Assembly (NCBI GenBank): GCA_028554755.1
Contig: JAPTOF010000006.1
Location: 10,162,501 to 10,226,500 of the forward strand
DNA from: Cordia subcordata
Lineage: Eukaryota; Streptophyta; Magnoliopsida; Boraginales; Cordiaceae
Length of the DNA: 64,000 nt
Reading direction: 5' to 3'
Shown: positions 12,301 to 23,618 of the stretch, in pieces
Position numbering within the stretch: the stretch's first letter is position 1
Layout of the letters: every line of letters starts with the position of its first letter
The notes under the pieces: generated by a model
Databases searched by the model: none
What the model saw: the letters and a program-made list of their open reading frames with translations, nothing else
What the model was told of the DNA's origin: nothing
Position numbers and translations under genes: made by a program

Positions 12301-14492
12301 ATCTTAAAGAAAAGGGCTACTATGTGCCTGAAAGATGTTGGGAAGACATTTTTGGCGCGATCAGTGGCGCAAAGCACTTGATTTATATCACAGGGTGGTC
12401 TGTTTATACTAAGATTACTTTGATAAGAGACCCTTCCAGGCCGAAGCCTGGAGGCGATATAACGCTAGGCGAGCTGCTTAAGAAGAAGGCTGATGAAGGG
12501 GTGAGGGTTCTCATGCTTATCTGGGATGACAGGACATCAATTGATGTGTTTAAGAAAGATGGGTTAATGGCAACTCACGATCAAGAAACAGCAGATTATT
12601 TCCGGAACACAAAAGTGCGTTGTGTCTTGTGTCCTCGTAATCCAGATGGTGGAACCAGCATAATCCAGGGATTCCAGGTCTCCACGATGTTTACTCACCA
12701 CCAAAAGGCAGTGGTGGTAGACGCGGAAAACCTGGAAAGTGGATTCCAGAAGAGGAGAATCGTGAGTTTTATAGGTGGAATCGATCTCTGTGATGGGCGG
12801 TATGATAATCATGAGCATTCTTTGTTCAGGACGTTGAATACTGTCCACAAAGATGATTTCCACCAGCCAAACTTTCCAGGGTCTTCTATCAGGAAAGGGG
12901 GGCCAAGGGAGCCCTGGCATGATATCCATTGCAAGCTGGAAGGCCCTGTGGCATGGGATGTTCTATACAATTTTGAACAAAGGTGGAGAAAGCAAGTTGG
13001 GGATCGATATCTTATTCCCATGAGCCAACTTTATAATTTCATTATCAGGCCATCACCAGTGATACCATCCGAAAATCCTGAGACATGGAATGTTCAAGTA
13101 TTCCGTTCTATCGATGGTGGCGCTGCTTCTGATTTTCCTGAAACTCCAGATGAAGCAGCTGAAGTGGGGTTAGTTAGTGGAAAGGACAACATAATAGACC
13201 GAAGCATTCAGGACGCTTACATCAATGCAATCCGTAGAGCGAAAGACTTTATCTACATTGAAAATCAGTATTTTGTAGGAAGCTCATATGACTGGAAAGG
13301 AGGAGATATCAAGGTTCCCGATATTAACGCCTTAAATCTCATCCCAAAGGAGCTATCGTTAAAGATTGTCCACAAGATTGAAGCTGGGGAAAGATTTACT
13401 GTCTACATTGTGATTCCAATGTGGCCAGAAGGCATACCTGAAAGCGACTCTGTTCAGGCAATTTTAGATTGGCAAAGAAGGACAATGGAAATGATGTATA
13501 AAGATATTTCCAACGCGCTACGTGCCAAAGGAATTTCAGCAGACCTGAGAGAGTATTTAACTTTTTTCTGCCTTGGAAATCGAGAAGTCAAGTTACCTGG
13601 AGAGTTCGAACCTGCGGAGAAGCCAGCTTCTGACTGTGACTATATCAGAGCTCAAGAATCCAGGCGCTTCATGATATATGTTCACTCAAAAATGATGATA
13701 GGTAATCAAATACACCTCCATTTACTAGCCATAAATAATCCAATTATAAACTGCAGATGCTAAATTTTATTCAACACAGTCATAATATTAACATAATATG
13801 CTATGATTTGACATCTTTCTATATGATAAGAAACAATTGCATTTGTTACAAAAGCAGACTTGCTACTTGAGTTCGCTTCCAAGTAGCAGCAAGAAAATAG
13901 ATTCTATTAGCAATATCTAGTTGGCTCTGACTTTTAGAAAAATTAAACTCTAAAGAAAACTCAAATATAAATTTTTTTAAAAGTCAGAATTTTTAATTTT
14001 TAAAAAAAGTACTCTTTTCAACAATTTGACCGTGCTTGTTTGTCATCTGGATCAACAGTTGATGATGAATACATAATCATTGGATCAGCCAACATCAACC
14101 AAAGGTCAATGGATGGTGGCAGGGACACTGAGATTGCCATGGGAGGCTACCAACCATACCATTTATCAGGTGAGCAACCAGCAAGGGGCGACATTTTTGG
14201 TTTTCGGATGGCCTTATGGGCCGAGCATCTTAACTACAAGGGTGAATCCCTCCTCCATCCGGGGAGCCTGGAATGTGTCCGAAACGTAAACGAGATTGCT
14301 GAGGCAAATTGGATATTATACGCGACCGATAAATTTGAGGAAGACCTTCCAGGCCATCTTCTTCGCTATCCTGTTGATGTTTCCGACAATGGAGACATCA
14401 CAGCATTGCCTGGATTTGAGTTTTTCCCTGATACAAAAGCCCGTGTCCTTGGCGGTAAACGCGATTACCTTCCTCCTATCCTCACTACATAA
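9321..14492 (+). CDS. Phospholipase D, alpha class
   Basis: Three coding exons: 9321-9431, 11841-13701 and 14059-14492. All introns are GT-AG and phases close to give 801 aa. The enzyme hydrolyses phosphatidylcholine and related lipids to phosphatidic acid at membranes, acting in stress and hormone signalling. An N-terminal C2 domain ([15 protein letters not shown], then [15 protein letters not shown] and [18 protein letters not shown]) is followed by two catalytic HKD motifs: HQKAVVVD (H324, K326, D331) and HSKMMIVD (H652, K654, D659, built across the intron 2 border). Next comes [13 protein letters not shown], and the protein ends LPPILTT as in PLD-alpha. The C2 loop between strands 1 and 2 is about 15 residues shorter than in usual PLD-alpha1. 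An in-frame ATG at 9246 would add 25 mostly hydrophobic residues; I prefer 9321 because the C2 domain normally begins near the N-terminus. No PIP2-binding N-terminus of the beta/gamma type or PX-PH domain is present. Confidence 0.93.
9711..10242. mobile_element. Foldback/MITE-type element in PLD intron 1, with a duplicated left arm
   Basis: The left arm (from 9724, agagtaaattgcatattacc) and the right arm (to 10232; complement of gagtaatatataatttactc) are long inverted repeats sharing the phrases for ...attagctaattacccc... and ...caaacttcgtaaaagtgtgc.... Both sides carry ctattaaaaa (9711-9720 and 10233-10242), a likely 10-bp target-site duplication as for Mutator-type elements. A second direct copy of the left arm lies at about 9945-10045, so the element holds three arms. 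Confidence 0.75.
10243..11840. other. Rest of PLD intron 1, AT-rich, with a partial MITE
   Basis: Intronic DNA without coding signal. From about 10924 a copy of the MITE left end (gacctgtttggattgatttc) runs into T/A-rich sequence to about 11110 without a clear right end. A short TA microsatellite lies at 11557-11572. The intron ends at the acceptor acatacacag (11831-11840). Confidence 0.5.
13702..14058. other. PLD intron 2
   Basis: 357-bp GT-AG intron that splits the codon for Val of the second HKD motif. From about 13921 it carries A/T-run sequence resembling the MITE family of this window; no clear ends. Confidence 0.6.
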
Positions 14493-15049
14493 TGAAAATC
14501 TTTGGGGAGACTGCAATTACTACTATATGAAGTTAAACTATTCCACAGATCCATACGCAAATCTACAGGTGATCCGTCCTTTCTCTTGTTGGTTGCTATG
14601 CATTTCTTGGCAATGTTATGTTGCAAGAATAGTTGCAGCAAATATGGTCTATTCCATGAACAAGATATTGAAATAGTGCAATATTAGAATATAAAATGTT
14701 ACCATAAGCAACATAGCTGAATAGAAGATTTTCTGATCTTGACCGTAAGTTAGGAACATAAGTGCAATGGATTCCAACCAAGGGTCGAGTTTGAATATAA
14801 TTTAATGTCCTTAAAATTTGACGATGACTCAAATCTTCCAGGGCACAACTTGTATGTTTGACACTGTAAATTATTTGATCAAACTTGTTTTAAGAATGAT
14901 TAAAGACGTAAAAAAAAAAAAAAGTTGGGATGGAGAAATTTTTATTTTTTCCTTAAAACCACTTAAAAAATTATTTTTTTTTAAAATGAAACAAATGCAC
15001 CTAACAACTTAAATTGGACTTTAAATACATTTGACCAACTTAATAGCCT
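14493..15049. other. PLD 3' flank
   Basis: 3' UTR and downstream AT-rich sequence. No coding signal; the small open frames here overlap in all directions and have no family features. Confidence 0.4.
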
Positions 15050-15175
15050 CAATCTCCCTCTAAGTCCGATTACCATCATTACTACATAATGGAAAATGGA
15101 AATGTTGAAGAGATTGCAATTACTACCATATGGAAGTTAATACAAACTATATATTCTACAGATTCAAATTCTTAT
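15050..15175 (+). pseudogene. Relic resembling the PLD 3' end and 3' UTR
   Basis: The stretch gattaccatcattactacataatgg... (15068 on) repeats the end of the PLD reading frame and its 3' UTR (14463-14560): shared phrases include gattacc, actacataatg, agattgcaattactaccatatg versus agactgcaattactactatatg, and ctacagatt versus ccacagatcc. The similarity spans about 100 bp with small indels. It looks like the remnant of a tandemly duplicated PLD copy, or of a local duplication of the 3' end. Confidence 0.55.
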
Positions 15176-15699
15176 TGTTTGGGACAGCACTGAGTGCTTA
15201 TTGGCCTTCCAAGTCAAAGAGCAATCAAATTGACAACGCAAATGTAATGGATTTCCATTTTAGCAAATTTATTTGTGTGGCTCATTGCAATATTGGAGAC
15301 GGTTTATTTCATTTTGTAATTATAATTTCTTTGTAAAATCAATTATGACACTAGACCCTTTTTGGGAAATATTCCCTGGACATATTTTAGTTAGATGAAT
15401 GGAGGTGGTTGTGATTCATAACATAATAATATGTTAGTTAATTATTTGAGTTTATGCTTAATCTTAATAGCATACGTTGTTTAAAAAGTCATTCTTGTTG
15501 AATATCACAAATTTACAAAGAATCTAGATTCTGTCATATTGAATAATCTCTCATAATAATACGAACGAGCACCCCAGTGGAATTCAAACTCAAGATTTAA
15601 AATAATTTCAACCACTTAAATTATCTCTTAGCTCTCAAAAGAGCTTTACAAAAGTCGCAAAAGCCCGTGGAGGCATAAGCTAAATACTCATCGACCTTA

Positions 15700-16047
15700 T
15701 CAACAATGATAAATTGAAGAAATCAGTGGCAACAATATACAAAGGCAAAGCCCAAAAGCATAACAACGCATGCGCTTGAACCTCGTTCTTTCTTCATCAA
15801 GCTTCATTCTTTCGGCTTCCACCTTCTTTCTTTCGGCCTTTATCTCTTTCTCCTTCTTATTCAAAGACCTTAACAGTCCGAGTGTAATAGTTTTGCTTCT
15901 CTCACACATTAGTGGATCGACCCCTCCAAAAAAATCCGCAAGAATCATTAGTCTCCCACTTCTCACACTCAAAAAATCTTCGTCCTGCGTTGTTATTGGT
16001 CCACGATGTAGCGAGCTTGCTTTATATGCCATAGTAGCAATTCTCAT
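15700..16047 (-). CDS. Possible small coiled-coil protein with C-terminal membrane segment
   Basis: A single open frame of 115 codons. The first 60 residues are unremarkable (MRIATMAYKASSLHRGPITT...). Residues about 62-90 are a strongly charged heptad-like stretch (NKKEKEIKAERKKVEAERMK), and residues about 95-112 are hydrophobic (YAFGLCLCILLPLISSIY), giving the layout of a tail-anchored coiled-coil protein. I do not recognise a family. No introns or promoter elements could be seen. It could be an expressed single-exon gene, a last exon, or a relic. Composition is more gene-like than the neighbouring DNA. Confidence 0.35.
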   Translation of the reverse strand: MRIATMAYKASSLHRGPITTQDEDFLSVRSGRLMILADFFGGVDPLMCERSKTITLGLLRSLNKKEKEIKAERKKVEAERMKLDEERTRFKRMRCYAFGLCLCILLPLISSIYHC

Positions 16048-16085
16048 GCATGCTTCAATTTCAAGTTTAGGGCTAGATAGAATTT

Positions 16086-16313
16086 AGGTCTAACACCTAT
16101 TTACATTGGTTTTTTTTTTAAAAAAAATATTTGTTTCTGAAAAAGTTACATTAAATTTATAATAATTATTTGATTTGGCTTCTAAAAAGTTAAAATTTTG
16201 AAAAAAAAAAAAAAACTTTTTTTAGAAGCAAAAATTTTCAACTTCTCAAAAAAATGTATTTTTCAAAAGCTGTTAAAAAAGTACTTTTAAAAAAAGTCAA
16301 TCCAAACAGACCC
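16086..16313. mobile_element. Tourist/Harbinger-like MITE, copy 2
   Basis: The right end gtcaatccaaacagaccc is a good match to the family terminal repeat and is followed by ttaa. The left end (ggtctaacacctatttacat after TTA) is more diverged. The interior contains facing A-runs and T-runs able to pair. Confidence 0.55.
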
Positions 16314-17052
16314 TTAATAATTTTGGAGGTTAGGGCAAATGGTTTTGGTAGAGTTCAAGAATCGAATAAAAAGGGCTTCCTTCGCACGAGCGGAGAGAAA
16401 AGAAAAAGACGAATTTAACCCTTATAATGGCAATGCAATTATGCAAGTGCACGACATGCGAGGATAATAGCTAAATTCGGACGGAAATGAAAATTCGGAA
16501 AAAAGACTAACCACGTTAACAGAATTAAAAATAAATAACTGAAAAGCACAATTTAAAACATAAAGGATCACAATGTCATTTTGTTAGAAGAAATATATAT
16601 ATATATAATAAAAAGATAGTGCAAATAATTTACCCTTTTCTTTTTCTTGAGAAAAGGCAAGTAAATATTTTCATCCGCAAGCCAAAAATAATGGATTTTA
16701 ATAATTTAAAATGATTGATTTACTCAGCGAGTTAACTCACTCCAGTAATCAGCACCGCCCCTCCTTCAACAATCAACACCACCCCGACCCCACCCCCACT
16801 CTGAAACCCTATATTCACAATCCAGTAATCAATTACCAAAACTTCTCATTTGACTACATGCATTATTTGACCAAAGGACAAAGCAAGAAAGCAACAGAGA
16901 TTTCAGTAACCATCATGCTCTTGCCAAGGTCATTTCAAAAGGAAAAAAACAATTATCTTTTGTATTTTAATTTTTCTAATAACTAGATTGTTGAGTACTT
17001 GGTCCTCAAATCATATTTAAATCACTTGGGACTTGTTTATTATTATTTTGCA

Positions 17053-17135
17053 GGTCACCAAGCTACTATAAAGATCTGAACTTTTGCTGAAATGGTCATT
17101 TCTCTGAATTAGTTGGAGCTCTGAGCTTGCATGGG
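17053..17135 (+). promoter_or_regulatory. Probable 5' UTR exon ending in the start codon of the 155-aa protein gene
   Basis: A splice acceptor (tattattttgcag, ending 17052) begins an 83-nt exon that ends ATGGG at 17135 before the donor gttagt. The only coding bases here are the final five. An upstream non-coding exon is implied but its position was not found. Confidence 0.5.
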
Positions 17136-20100
17136 GTTAGTCTTTCGATTCTGTGTCTTCCCATTTATCTTTGCATGGGGTTGGTGAATGGTTCAAGTGG
17201 TTGAAACGACTCTGCTTGTGAAATAGTGGACGTGGGTTCAAATCTATTGGGGACGGGTTGAGTTGGGATGGGGGGTTTAAGGGGAAAAAATAATCTCAGT
17301 ATTTTTTTAAAAAAAATTTAATACTCTTTTGGGTTTCTATTTTCTCATTTTCTTTATTTTTATTGTTATTTATTTATTCTTTTTGTGGAGCTTTTAGGAA
17401 CCTATGTTTATCTGCTAAAAAAAGGGTGTACTAGCGTAAAGATTTGATCTTTTTATATTTCTGATCATGAATATGCGTAAAACTTGATTTTTTGTTGAAT
17501 TAGTTTTATAGTTCATGTTTTTCATTGTTATGGGTTTCCTGGGACCAAATTTCAGTTAACTGTTTCTGTTGTGCACTTTTTTCATTTCCGTGGGTTGGTA
17601 TCTTTGGCTTTGCTTGTGATGCATGCAAGCATTAGTTGTTAGTGAACAGAAAATGTGCATACCTTTGGCCTTTCGTGCTTTTTTTTTTTTTTTTGGCGCA
17701 TTGTGAAAGTGAAGCATCAAAGATATAATACATGATATAATTTGTTAAATTAACTAGACATGTATAATAGGTTTCTCTTGTTAGTTGATTTAAAGGCATG
17801 TTTCAAGAGGAAGCGTGCTCCACATTGCATTGTTCAGAAAGCATTTTGGAGTTCTTCTTGTGATGGAGAAGTTAAAGGATAAATTCAGAGCTATTTTCAG
17901 CGTAAGAGGTTATTGCTTATGATAGGTTTTTTGTTACTATCATTTGGTCCTTTCTTGTGTTTCTTTCTTTAGTTAACCGAGTCTTATTATCATCAGAACC
18001 ATCATGACCAATTATATTGTTGGCTAATCAGAGAAGTACCCTGTGGTTGTAAACTTGAAGTGAACCTAACATTGGAATGTATTTTTACCCTTTCAAATGT
18101 CCTTTTTGTTTGTCTTTTCATTGCTGAAAATGCTAACCTGATTTAAGAGAAAATTTTATCATTTTTGCCTCTAAAATTAGCTAATAAGAAAAAAGTTTTC
18201 CACCCATTATCAAATTTTTGGGCCAGTGATGAAAAAATCAGACAAGGTGGCACTACATAACTGGGTAATTTTTTTTTTCTTTTTTTTTTTCGTTTTGTAC
18301 TTTGCCAAGATTTTTAAAAGAAGCATGTCTTATCCTTTTCCCTTTTGCCCTCCATGTCTTTTTCTTTCTCTTCTTCTTCCATTTCTGTAGGGTAAGTGTC
18401 AAGTGCAATAAATAAATAAACCAAGATCCTTTCCACAGACTTAAGCTCTTAGATGAGGTAGTCACTTTAACTTGGTATCAGAGCTTAGAATCCTAACGAC
18501 ACAGGTTCAAAATTCACCACCATCCATTCAAAAAATATTAAATTGTCCATGTGTAAGGCCTAAACAAATCACGCTGCATGTGAAGGGGCGTATTAACTAC
18601 AATAAATAAATAAATCAATATCCTCTCTACAAGTTTAAGCTTTTAGATGACATGGTAACTTTAATTGTAAGAGATGGAGGGGAACTCAGGGGAGACAGTT
18701 GCTTATTTTTCTAAAGAAGTAGATTTGACTTAGTTTGAGGTCTTATTATATAGGTATTTTCTGGTAGTCAACAGCTGCTGACAACAGTCTTTTCTGCAAT
18801 TTTTAGATGTACTCTTTGTGGATGATCTTTGAAAAGTTGCCATTTAATTCTTAAGTCGACTCCAACAGTTCCATGTTTTTTCCTTTTAACAGGAAGCAGA
18901 ATGTTGATTTCCTATTACTAGGGACCCATATTTGAGTTTCTTTCTAACAGCACTCCCTCTTTTTAATCAATCCTATTTTGGGAAAATGAGTGTTTTGGGA
19001 GGCTGTTGGGGTTGGCCCAACGTGAGAATATATCTACAGTTATGTTTCTCATGGCATTAATCTGAACAGGTTATCATGCCTAAGGTATACTTACATAATA
19101 TCAGTTTCTACTCTTTAAAGAGGGGTGTTGTAGCTAATACTATTCCATTTTCATATTAAACCTCCTGATTCTTTTCTTAGAGAAAAATGGTGATTAGGGA
19201 CGACGGTTTTGATATCATGTTTATTGCTCAGATACCTGGCAATTATTTTTTGTAACAATAGTCAAAATGTTTCTGGGTTTTGAAAATGATTAACTGATAT
19301 CTCTGATTAATGCAAGAGTAATACTTCAGAAAATCATTTACAGAGGGATCAGCAGTCTGGCTGATAATAGATTGAGGGAATTGGTACTTGATTGTAGAAT
19401 GAGCTACTCCTGAAGAATCAAAATGTCCATTGTTTATACAAAAGGGTTATAATGTCAAGAAAGTTTGTGTAAAAAGATATAGTATCTTTATTTCTGTTTT
19501 CAGTTAGGTGAGAAAAAAGAGTTTGATCTGCTGAATGCTGATTGTAATTTAAAGAAAAGAGTAAAAGAAAAGGAATCGCTAGAAGCTTGAAGATTATTGT
19601 TCTTATCGGTGTGAGATTATGAGTTGTAGACTTTATCTGGGAAATCAGTTTCCAACCTTACTTGGAGAGTGATATATCAGTCCTTCAAGTGGCAAATTTG
19701 GGCTTCTTTTCATGCTGATGTTGTCAAACAAGCACCGAGCTCTCTAAGGTTTCTGAAAAGTTCTGCTGTTGGCTAAATGTACTGATTGTGTTAAATTGAT
19801 TATCTTAAACTTCATTCTTGAATATTAATTGAATGGTTTCCCAATTCCGCCCCCCCCCCCCCCAAAAAATAATCACTTTCATTAGTTCCTTGGTATCTAG
19901 GCTTTCTTATTATGTAGACATCATTAAACAAATGCTGACCTTGCTTATTTAACTCTAAATTACAAGGCCAACTGTTTTAGTCACCTTGTAAAATTTGCTC
20001 ATTCTCCACTTGTTCTTGAACAAGTCAGTGGAAATTCATCAACCCTCCTCATATCAATTTTATCAAATTCGCTGAATTTCCTTGAATTTGACCTTTTTCT

Positions 20101-21923
20101 CTTTCTCATTTGTCATTCATGCCACGTGTCCAACATGGTAGAAAATGTGGCGGCCACACAAAGATGTCACACCATGATGTTTGGCCGCTTCCTTCTACTA
20201 TCCTCTTTGGAATGGGTTGGCACCTATCCGCAGTTCACTTAATCTGTGATGGATGAGTATAGAATATTAGTTATGCCACTCTCTGCCACTGGTTTCTTAA
20301 GATTCTTCATCTGCTTTCGTCTGATGACAACTATATATTCTAATCCGTACTGTCTCTTTGGCATTAAATCATTACTGCTGACTGCATACTCAATATTCTT
20401 TAGATTTCCTGGATCAAAATGCTCTCATAACTTCATATATAAATATCTCCTAAATTCACTAGCTTTTCAATATTGAATGTTGAAGTGAACTTCTGTAAAC
20501 CTGTTTAGCCAATTTTAAAGAACAGTCCCTTTTGCTAGTTTCTCCCAATCCTCCTGATGCAATGAAGGTTATAATGGTCACAGGCAGTTCATTGTTTATG
20601 ACTATATTATAGTAGCTCTTATATGCTAATCATGATATTGGTTTTAAAACCTGATTGCAACAGAGCAGAGGTTGTCTTGGATGTTGTACCAAGTCCCTGC
20701 TTACTTCTGTGGATGAGCTGACAAAGGGATTGAGAATTCGAAGATGTCGTGTAAAAAGACATAATACAGCTAAGGATTTTTGGAGCTCCAGTCCATGTGA
20801 GATGGACAATAGTGCATTTCCATCCGAGAGAAGTCTCTCATCTATTAGCACCTTGAATCAGACCACAGATCCTCATAGTAACACTGGAAGCTCAAGCGAT
20901 CCTCCTGAATTTGCAAATCATGGCAAGGACTTGCTAACAGACTTCTGATTAAAAAGCACAATTTAGTAATTTTGCCACTAGTACGTTTTATTAGTATAGT
21001 CTTTACCTTTTCAGTCCCATGTATGCCGAACGTGTTTCTACAGCTCAATTTACTATCTTTTTCATGTTAGTGACTTGTAATTTTGAGTCCTCTCAGGGAT
21101 CAAGTTACAATTACCGGGTTGAATTTATTTGGCTTTAGTTATCCTTTTCAAGTTTAAAGTTCTGCCTTGTCTTACGGTTTCATTTTATATGCTAAGTACT
21201 AATTAAGCTCAAACTACTGTGAAGAGCAGGTCTTTATCTTTGGAATCAGACGAGGCAGCAGTGGATTGGAAATAAGAGCTCTCTGAAGCAAAAACAAACT
21301 CAAGAACCTAAATTGTGGTGGGTATCTCTTATTTTTGGGTTAGTTGAAGTATAAAAGAAACCATTTGCCTAGGCGGAGGAAAAAAATAGAAAAATATTTA
21401 TAAAAAGGAAATACTGTTAACGGGCTACCAAATTAACATTATTCTGAGTCATGCCTTCTGCTGAACGCTGTTCTGCAAGAGCCACTCTGCATCCAGAATA
21501 ACCCATTTATTACATGTTCTAAATTGGTAGTCTTGTTATGACCCAAAGAAGGAAAAACTCCATAGTTTTGAAGATGCTGTGGTATTCCAGAAACTTGAAA
21601 CTCCTAGCTGATAGCTGGTTTGCTGGGGTTTAAATCTCTGGTAGCAGCATAGTTTGTAGAGATGAAATTATTTGACCAACATAAGAGGCCTAATGTACGA
21701 TTTAAATTCTTGACGTTTTACAGTGAGGATGCAACTTATGAGAGTTTGCTTGGAAGTAACAAACCTTTTCCGCAGCCAATCCCTCTCTCTGTAAGTTTGC
21801 TGAGTAACTAATTTTTATTGGCTATTTACATTGGTAGCTGGTTTCTGATTGCCCGGTTTCAACTAACAGGAAATGGTAGATTTTCTTGTGGATATCTGGG
21901 AGCAGGAAGGACTATATGATTGA
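17131..21923 (+). CDS. Conserved plant protein of unknown function with N-terminal Met-Gly-Gly-Cys
   Basis: Five coding exons: 17131-17135, 20669-20922, 21230-21321, 21728-21790 and 21870-21923; phases close to 155 aa. The N-terminus MGGCLGCCTK carries a Gly2 and nearby cysteines, the usual arrangement for N-myristoylation plus S-acylation, so membrane attachment is likely (inference). A Ser-rich middle (SERSLSSISTLNQ) is followed by the conserved blocks NHGLYLWNQTRQQW, WWDATYESLLGSNKPFPQPI and the C-terminus EMVDFLVDIWEQEGLYD, which I recognise from uncharacterised small proteins found across land plants. Intron 2 uses a GC donor (atcatg|gcaagg); reading through it gives a stop after ten codons, so retention would truncate the protein. 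The 5-nt first coding exon is separated by about 3.5 kb of intron. No enzyme domain is visible. Exons 2-5 are strong; exon 1 rests on phase and motif. Confidence 0.82.
17186..17290 (+). mobile_element. tRNA-derived SINE in intron 1 of the 155-aa protein gene
   Basis: An A-box-like gttcaagtggttgaaacg and a B-box-like gtgggttcaaatctattg lie about 40 bp apart, followed by a G-rich 3' part and an A tail (ggggaaaaaataa). The body resembles the SINE at 48145-48241. No target-site duplication was identified. Confidence 0.6.
18397..18666 (+). mobile_element. Miniature LTR retroelement (TRIM/SMART type), copy A
   Basis: Two direct repeats of about 75 bp (about 18397-18471 and 18591-18666) share aataaataaataaa, ctctctacaagtttaagctt and ttagatgaggtggtaacttt. 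Directly after the first lies tggtatcagagc (18473-18484), the primer-binding site complementary to initiator Met tRNA. Just before the second lies a purine tract (gtgaaggggcg). The internal part is about 120 bp with no coding capacity. It sits within intron 1 of the 155-aa protein gene. Confidence 0.75.
19850..19863. repeat. Poly-C tract, 14 bp
   Basis: Uninterrupted run of 14 C within the large intron; likely length-variable. Confidence 0.8.
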
Positions 21924-22605
21924 GAACTCTCACAACCAATACACCTTCTTTTCCTCTTTCATATTCTTCTTTGTCGTTGCGACTTATTAAGATTTTTAAT
22001 ACACCGTATATTCTGTTAAGTATTCACATTGTTGTATACAAATAGTTGCTTGATCTTATTCCTTCACAGAGGATTTCCTTGGACTATAACTTGTTATGAT
22101 GAGCGAATGAACAATGATGACACCTTCTTCATGATTTAGTGGCCATGTTTGGGGAGAAAACATCGTCTTCTCCTTCAAATTTGTATCGTGTGGAGATTCA
22201 TAAGATTGTGCTGGTTGCAGGGGCTGAAGTTCCTTTCATTGGGAGTCAGGTATTATGGGCTTCTGTGGTGGCAAAACTATATATTTATGATTTGCTTTCT
22301 TTGATTCTTCTCATCTGGATAATGTCTTTTTCTCTTTTTCCTTAAACAAAAAGATAAATTTGGCCTTAAACACTGGATAAGAAAGTAAATGAAAAAAGAA
22401 AATTAGTATATAATAAGGGGCAAATTCGATTGTTTATTTTTGAACTCATTCTCATTCTTCTATATTATTCTTTGGAAAAAAAAAAAAAAAAGTGATTTGG
22501 CCCCCTAGAATTAAATAACGTGGTTTATTTAAATGATAAAAGAGATGCCTTATAGCGTGTCTTTAATCACTGTGCAGTGTGAATAGCTTTAGGATATATA
22601 TAAAA
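21924..22605. other. 3' UTR and downstream flank of the 155-aa protein gene
   Basis: Contains a 68-codon open frame (22139-22345) with no family features, which I take to be chance within the 3' flank. Confidence 0.4.
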
Positions 22606-23618
22606 ATTATTTTATAAGTTTTTTTCTTATAGATTCCCTGTATTTAGTCTTAATGACATTGCTAGTCCCTGAAAAATTCACGAAACTATAATATAGGCTC
22701 CTTGTGTTTTTCCGAAATTTGTGCACTTGCCCCTACGTCAAGTTTTCCATTAATTCCTTAACATATTTTAGGAAATGTTCATTTTACCTTTATGTTATTT
22801 AATAAATTGTTTATTTTGTCCTTATTTTATTTAAAAATAAATTTAAAAAAATAAATCAACCAACCCATCACCCCTATCCCCGCCACCCCCATCCGCATCA
22901 CCAACATAATTACACACACATATATCCATATATATATCGAGCTGTGAATACAGAGTTTTCCATACATACATATACATACATATGTACACATGTGTACATA
23001 TATACATATATAAAATAAGATACTTCCAAAGTGGGAAATTAGTAGAACATAATGACTATCTTACTTCTGGAACCTTTTTAATGGACCTTTTATGCCCATA
23101 CCATGGTGTTTGCGCGGTGTTAGTGGTGTTGGCAGGTGCTGGTGGTTATGGGGGTGGGGGCTGGCATGGTGGTCATGGTGGTGGTGGGGGTGGCGTAATG
23201 ATTTTTATTTTTGTTTTTTCTTGAAAGAAGAAGAAGATTTAAAAAAAAAAAAAATTAAACACATGGGGGTGTGGGCTGTGGGGCTACGACAGGTGCGGGA
23301 AGGGGATGGCGCCGGTGGTGGGGATGTGGTGGTGATTTTCATTTTTTTTTTTTAGAAAGATGAAGAAGAACTTAAAAAAAATAAACACACAGGGTAATTT
23401 GTGCAATTAATGGAAAAATACAAAGTTCACCTTCATTTTGAGCACGTGTAAAACACTTCCCTTTAAAATAGATGAAAAGCTTGACGGAGGGACCAAATGA
23501 GCAAATTTCGGAAAAACACAAGGGGTCTATACTGTAGTTTCGTAAATTCAGGAACTAACGGCGTAATAAAGTTTAAACACAGGGGGTCTACAAATAAAAA
23601 ATTCATTATTTTACAAGT
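22606..23618. mobile_element. Mutator-like TIR element (non-autonomous), about 1 kb
   Basis: Terminal inverted repeats of about 130-140 bp: the left arm (about 22630-22760, with gaaactataatataggctcc, ttgtgtttttccgaaatttg and cgtcaagttttcc) pairs with the right arm (about 23470-23610, with gcttgacgg, caaatttcggaaaaacacaa and tgtagtttcgtaaattcagg). The interior has C-rich (22860-22900) and G-rich (23100-23340) halves. The flanks attattttataagt (22606-22619) and attattttacaagt (23605-23618) look like a target-site duplication with one mismatch. No transposase frame is present. Confidence 0.8.

Noticed and set aside
12039..13021. Open frames of 70-121 codons on the minus strand
   Set aside because: They are antisense to PLD exon 2, whose sense frame is fully conserved.
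20936..20948. Stop codon after NHGKDLLTDF as the true end of the small protein
   Set aside because: Downstream exons carry the conserved C-terminal blocks in perfect phase if the GC donor at 20923 is used; the early stop is better read as intron retention.
22982..23355. Gly/Trp-rich open frames resembling glycine-rich proteins
   Set aside because: They lie entirely in the G-rich core of the Mutator-like element and overlap each other in two frames; explained by base composition.
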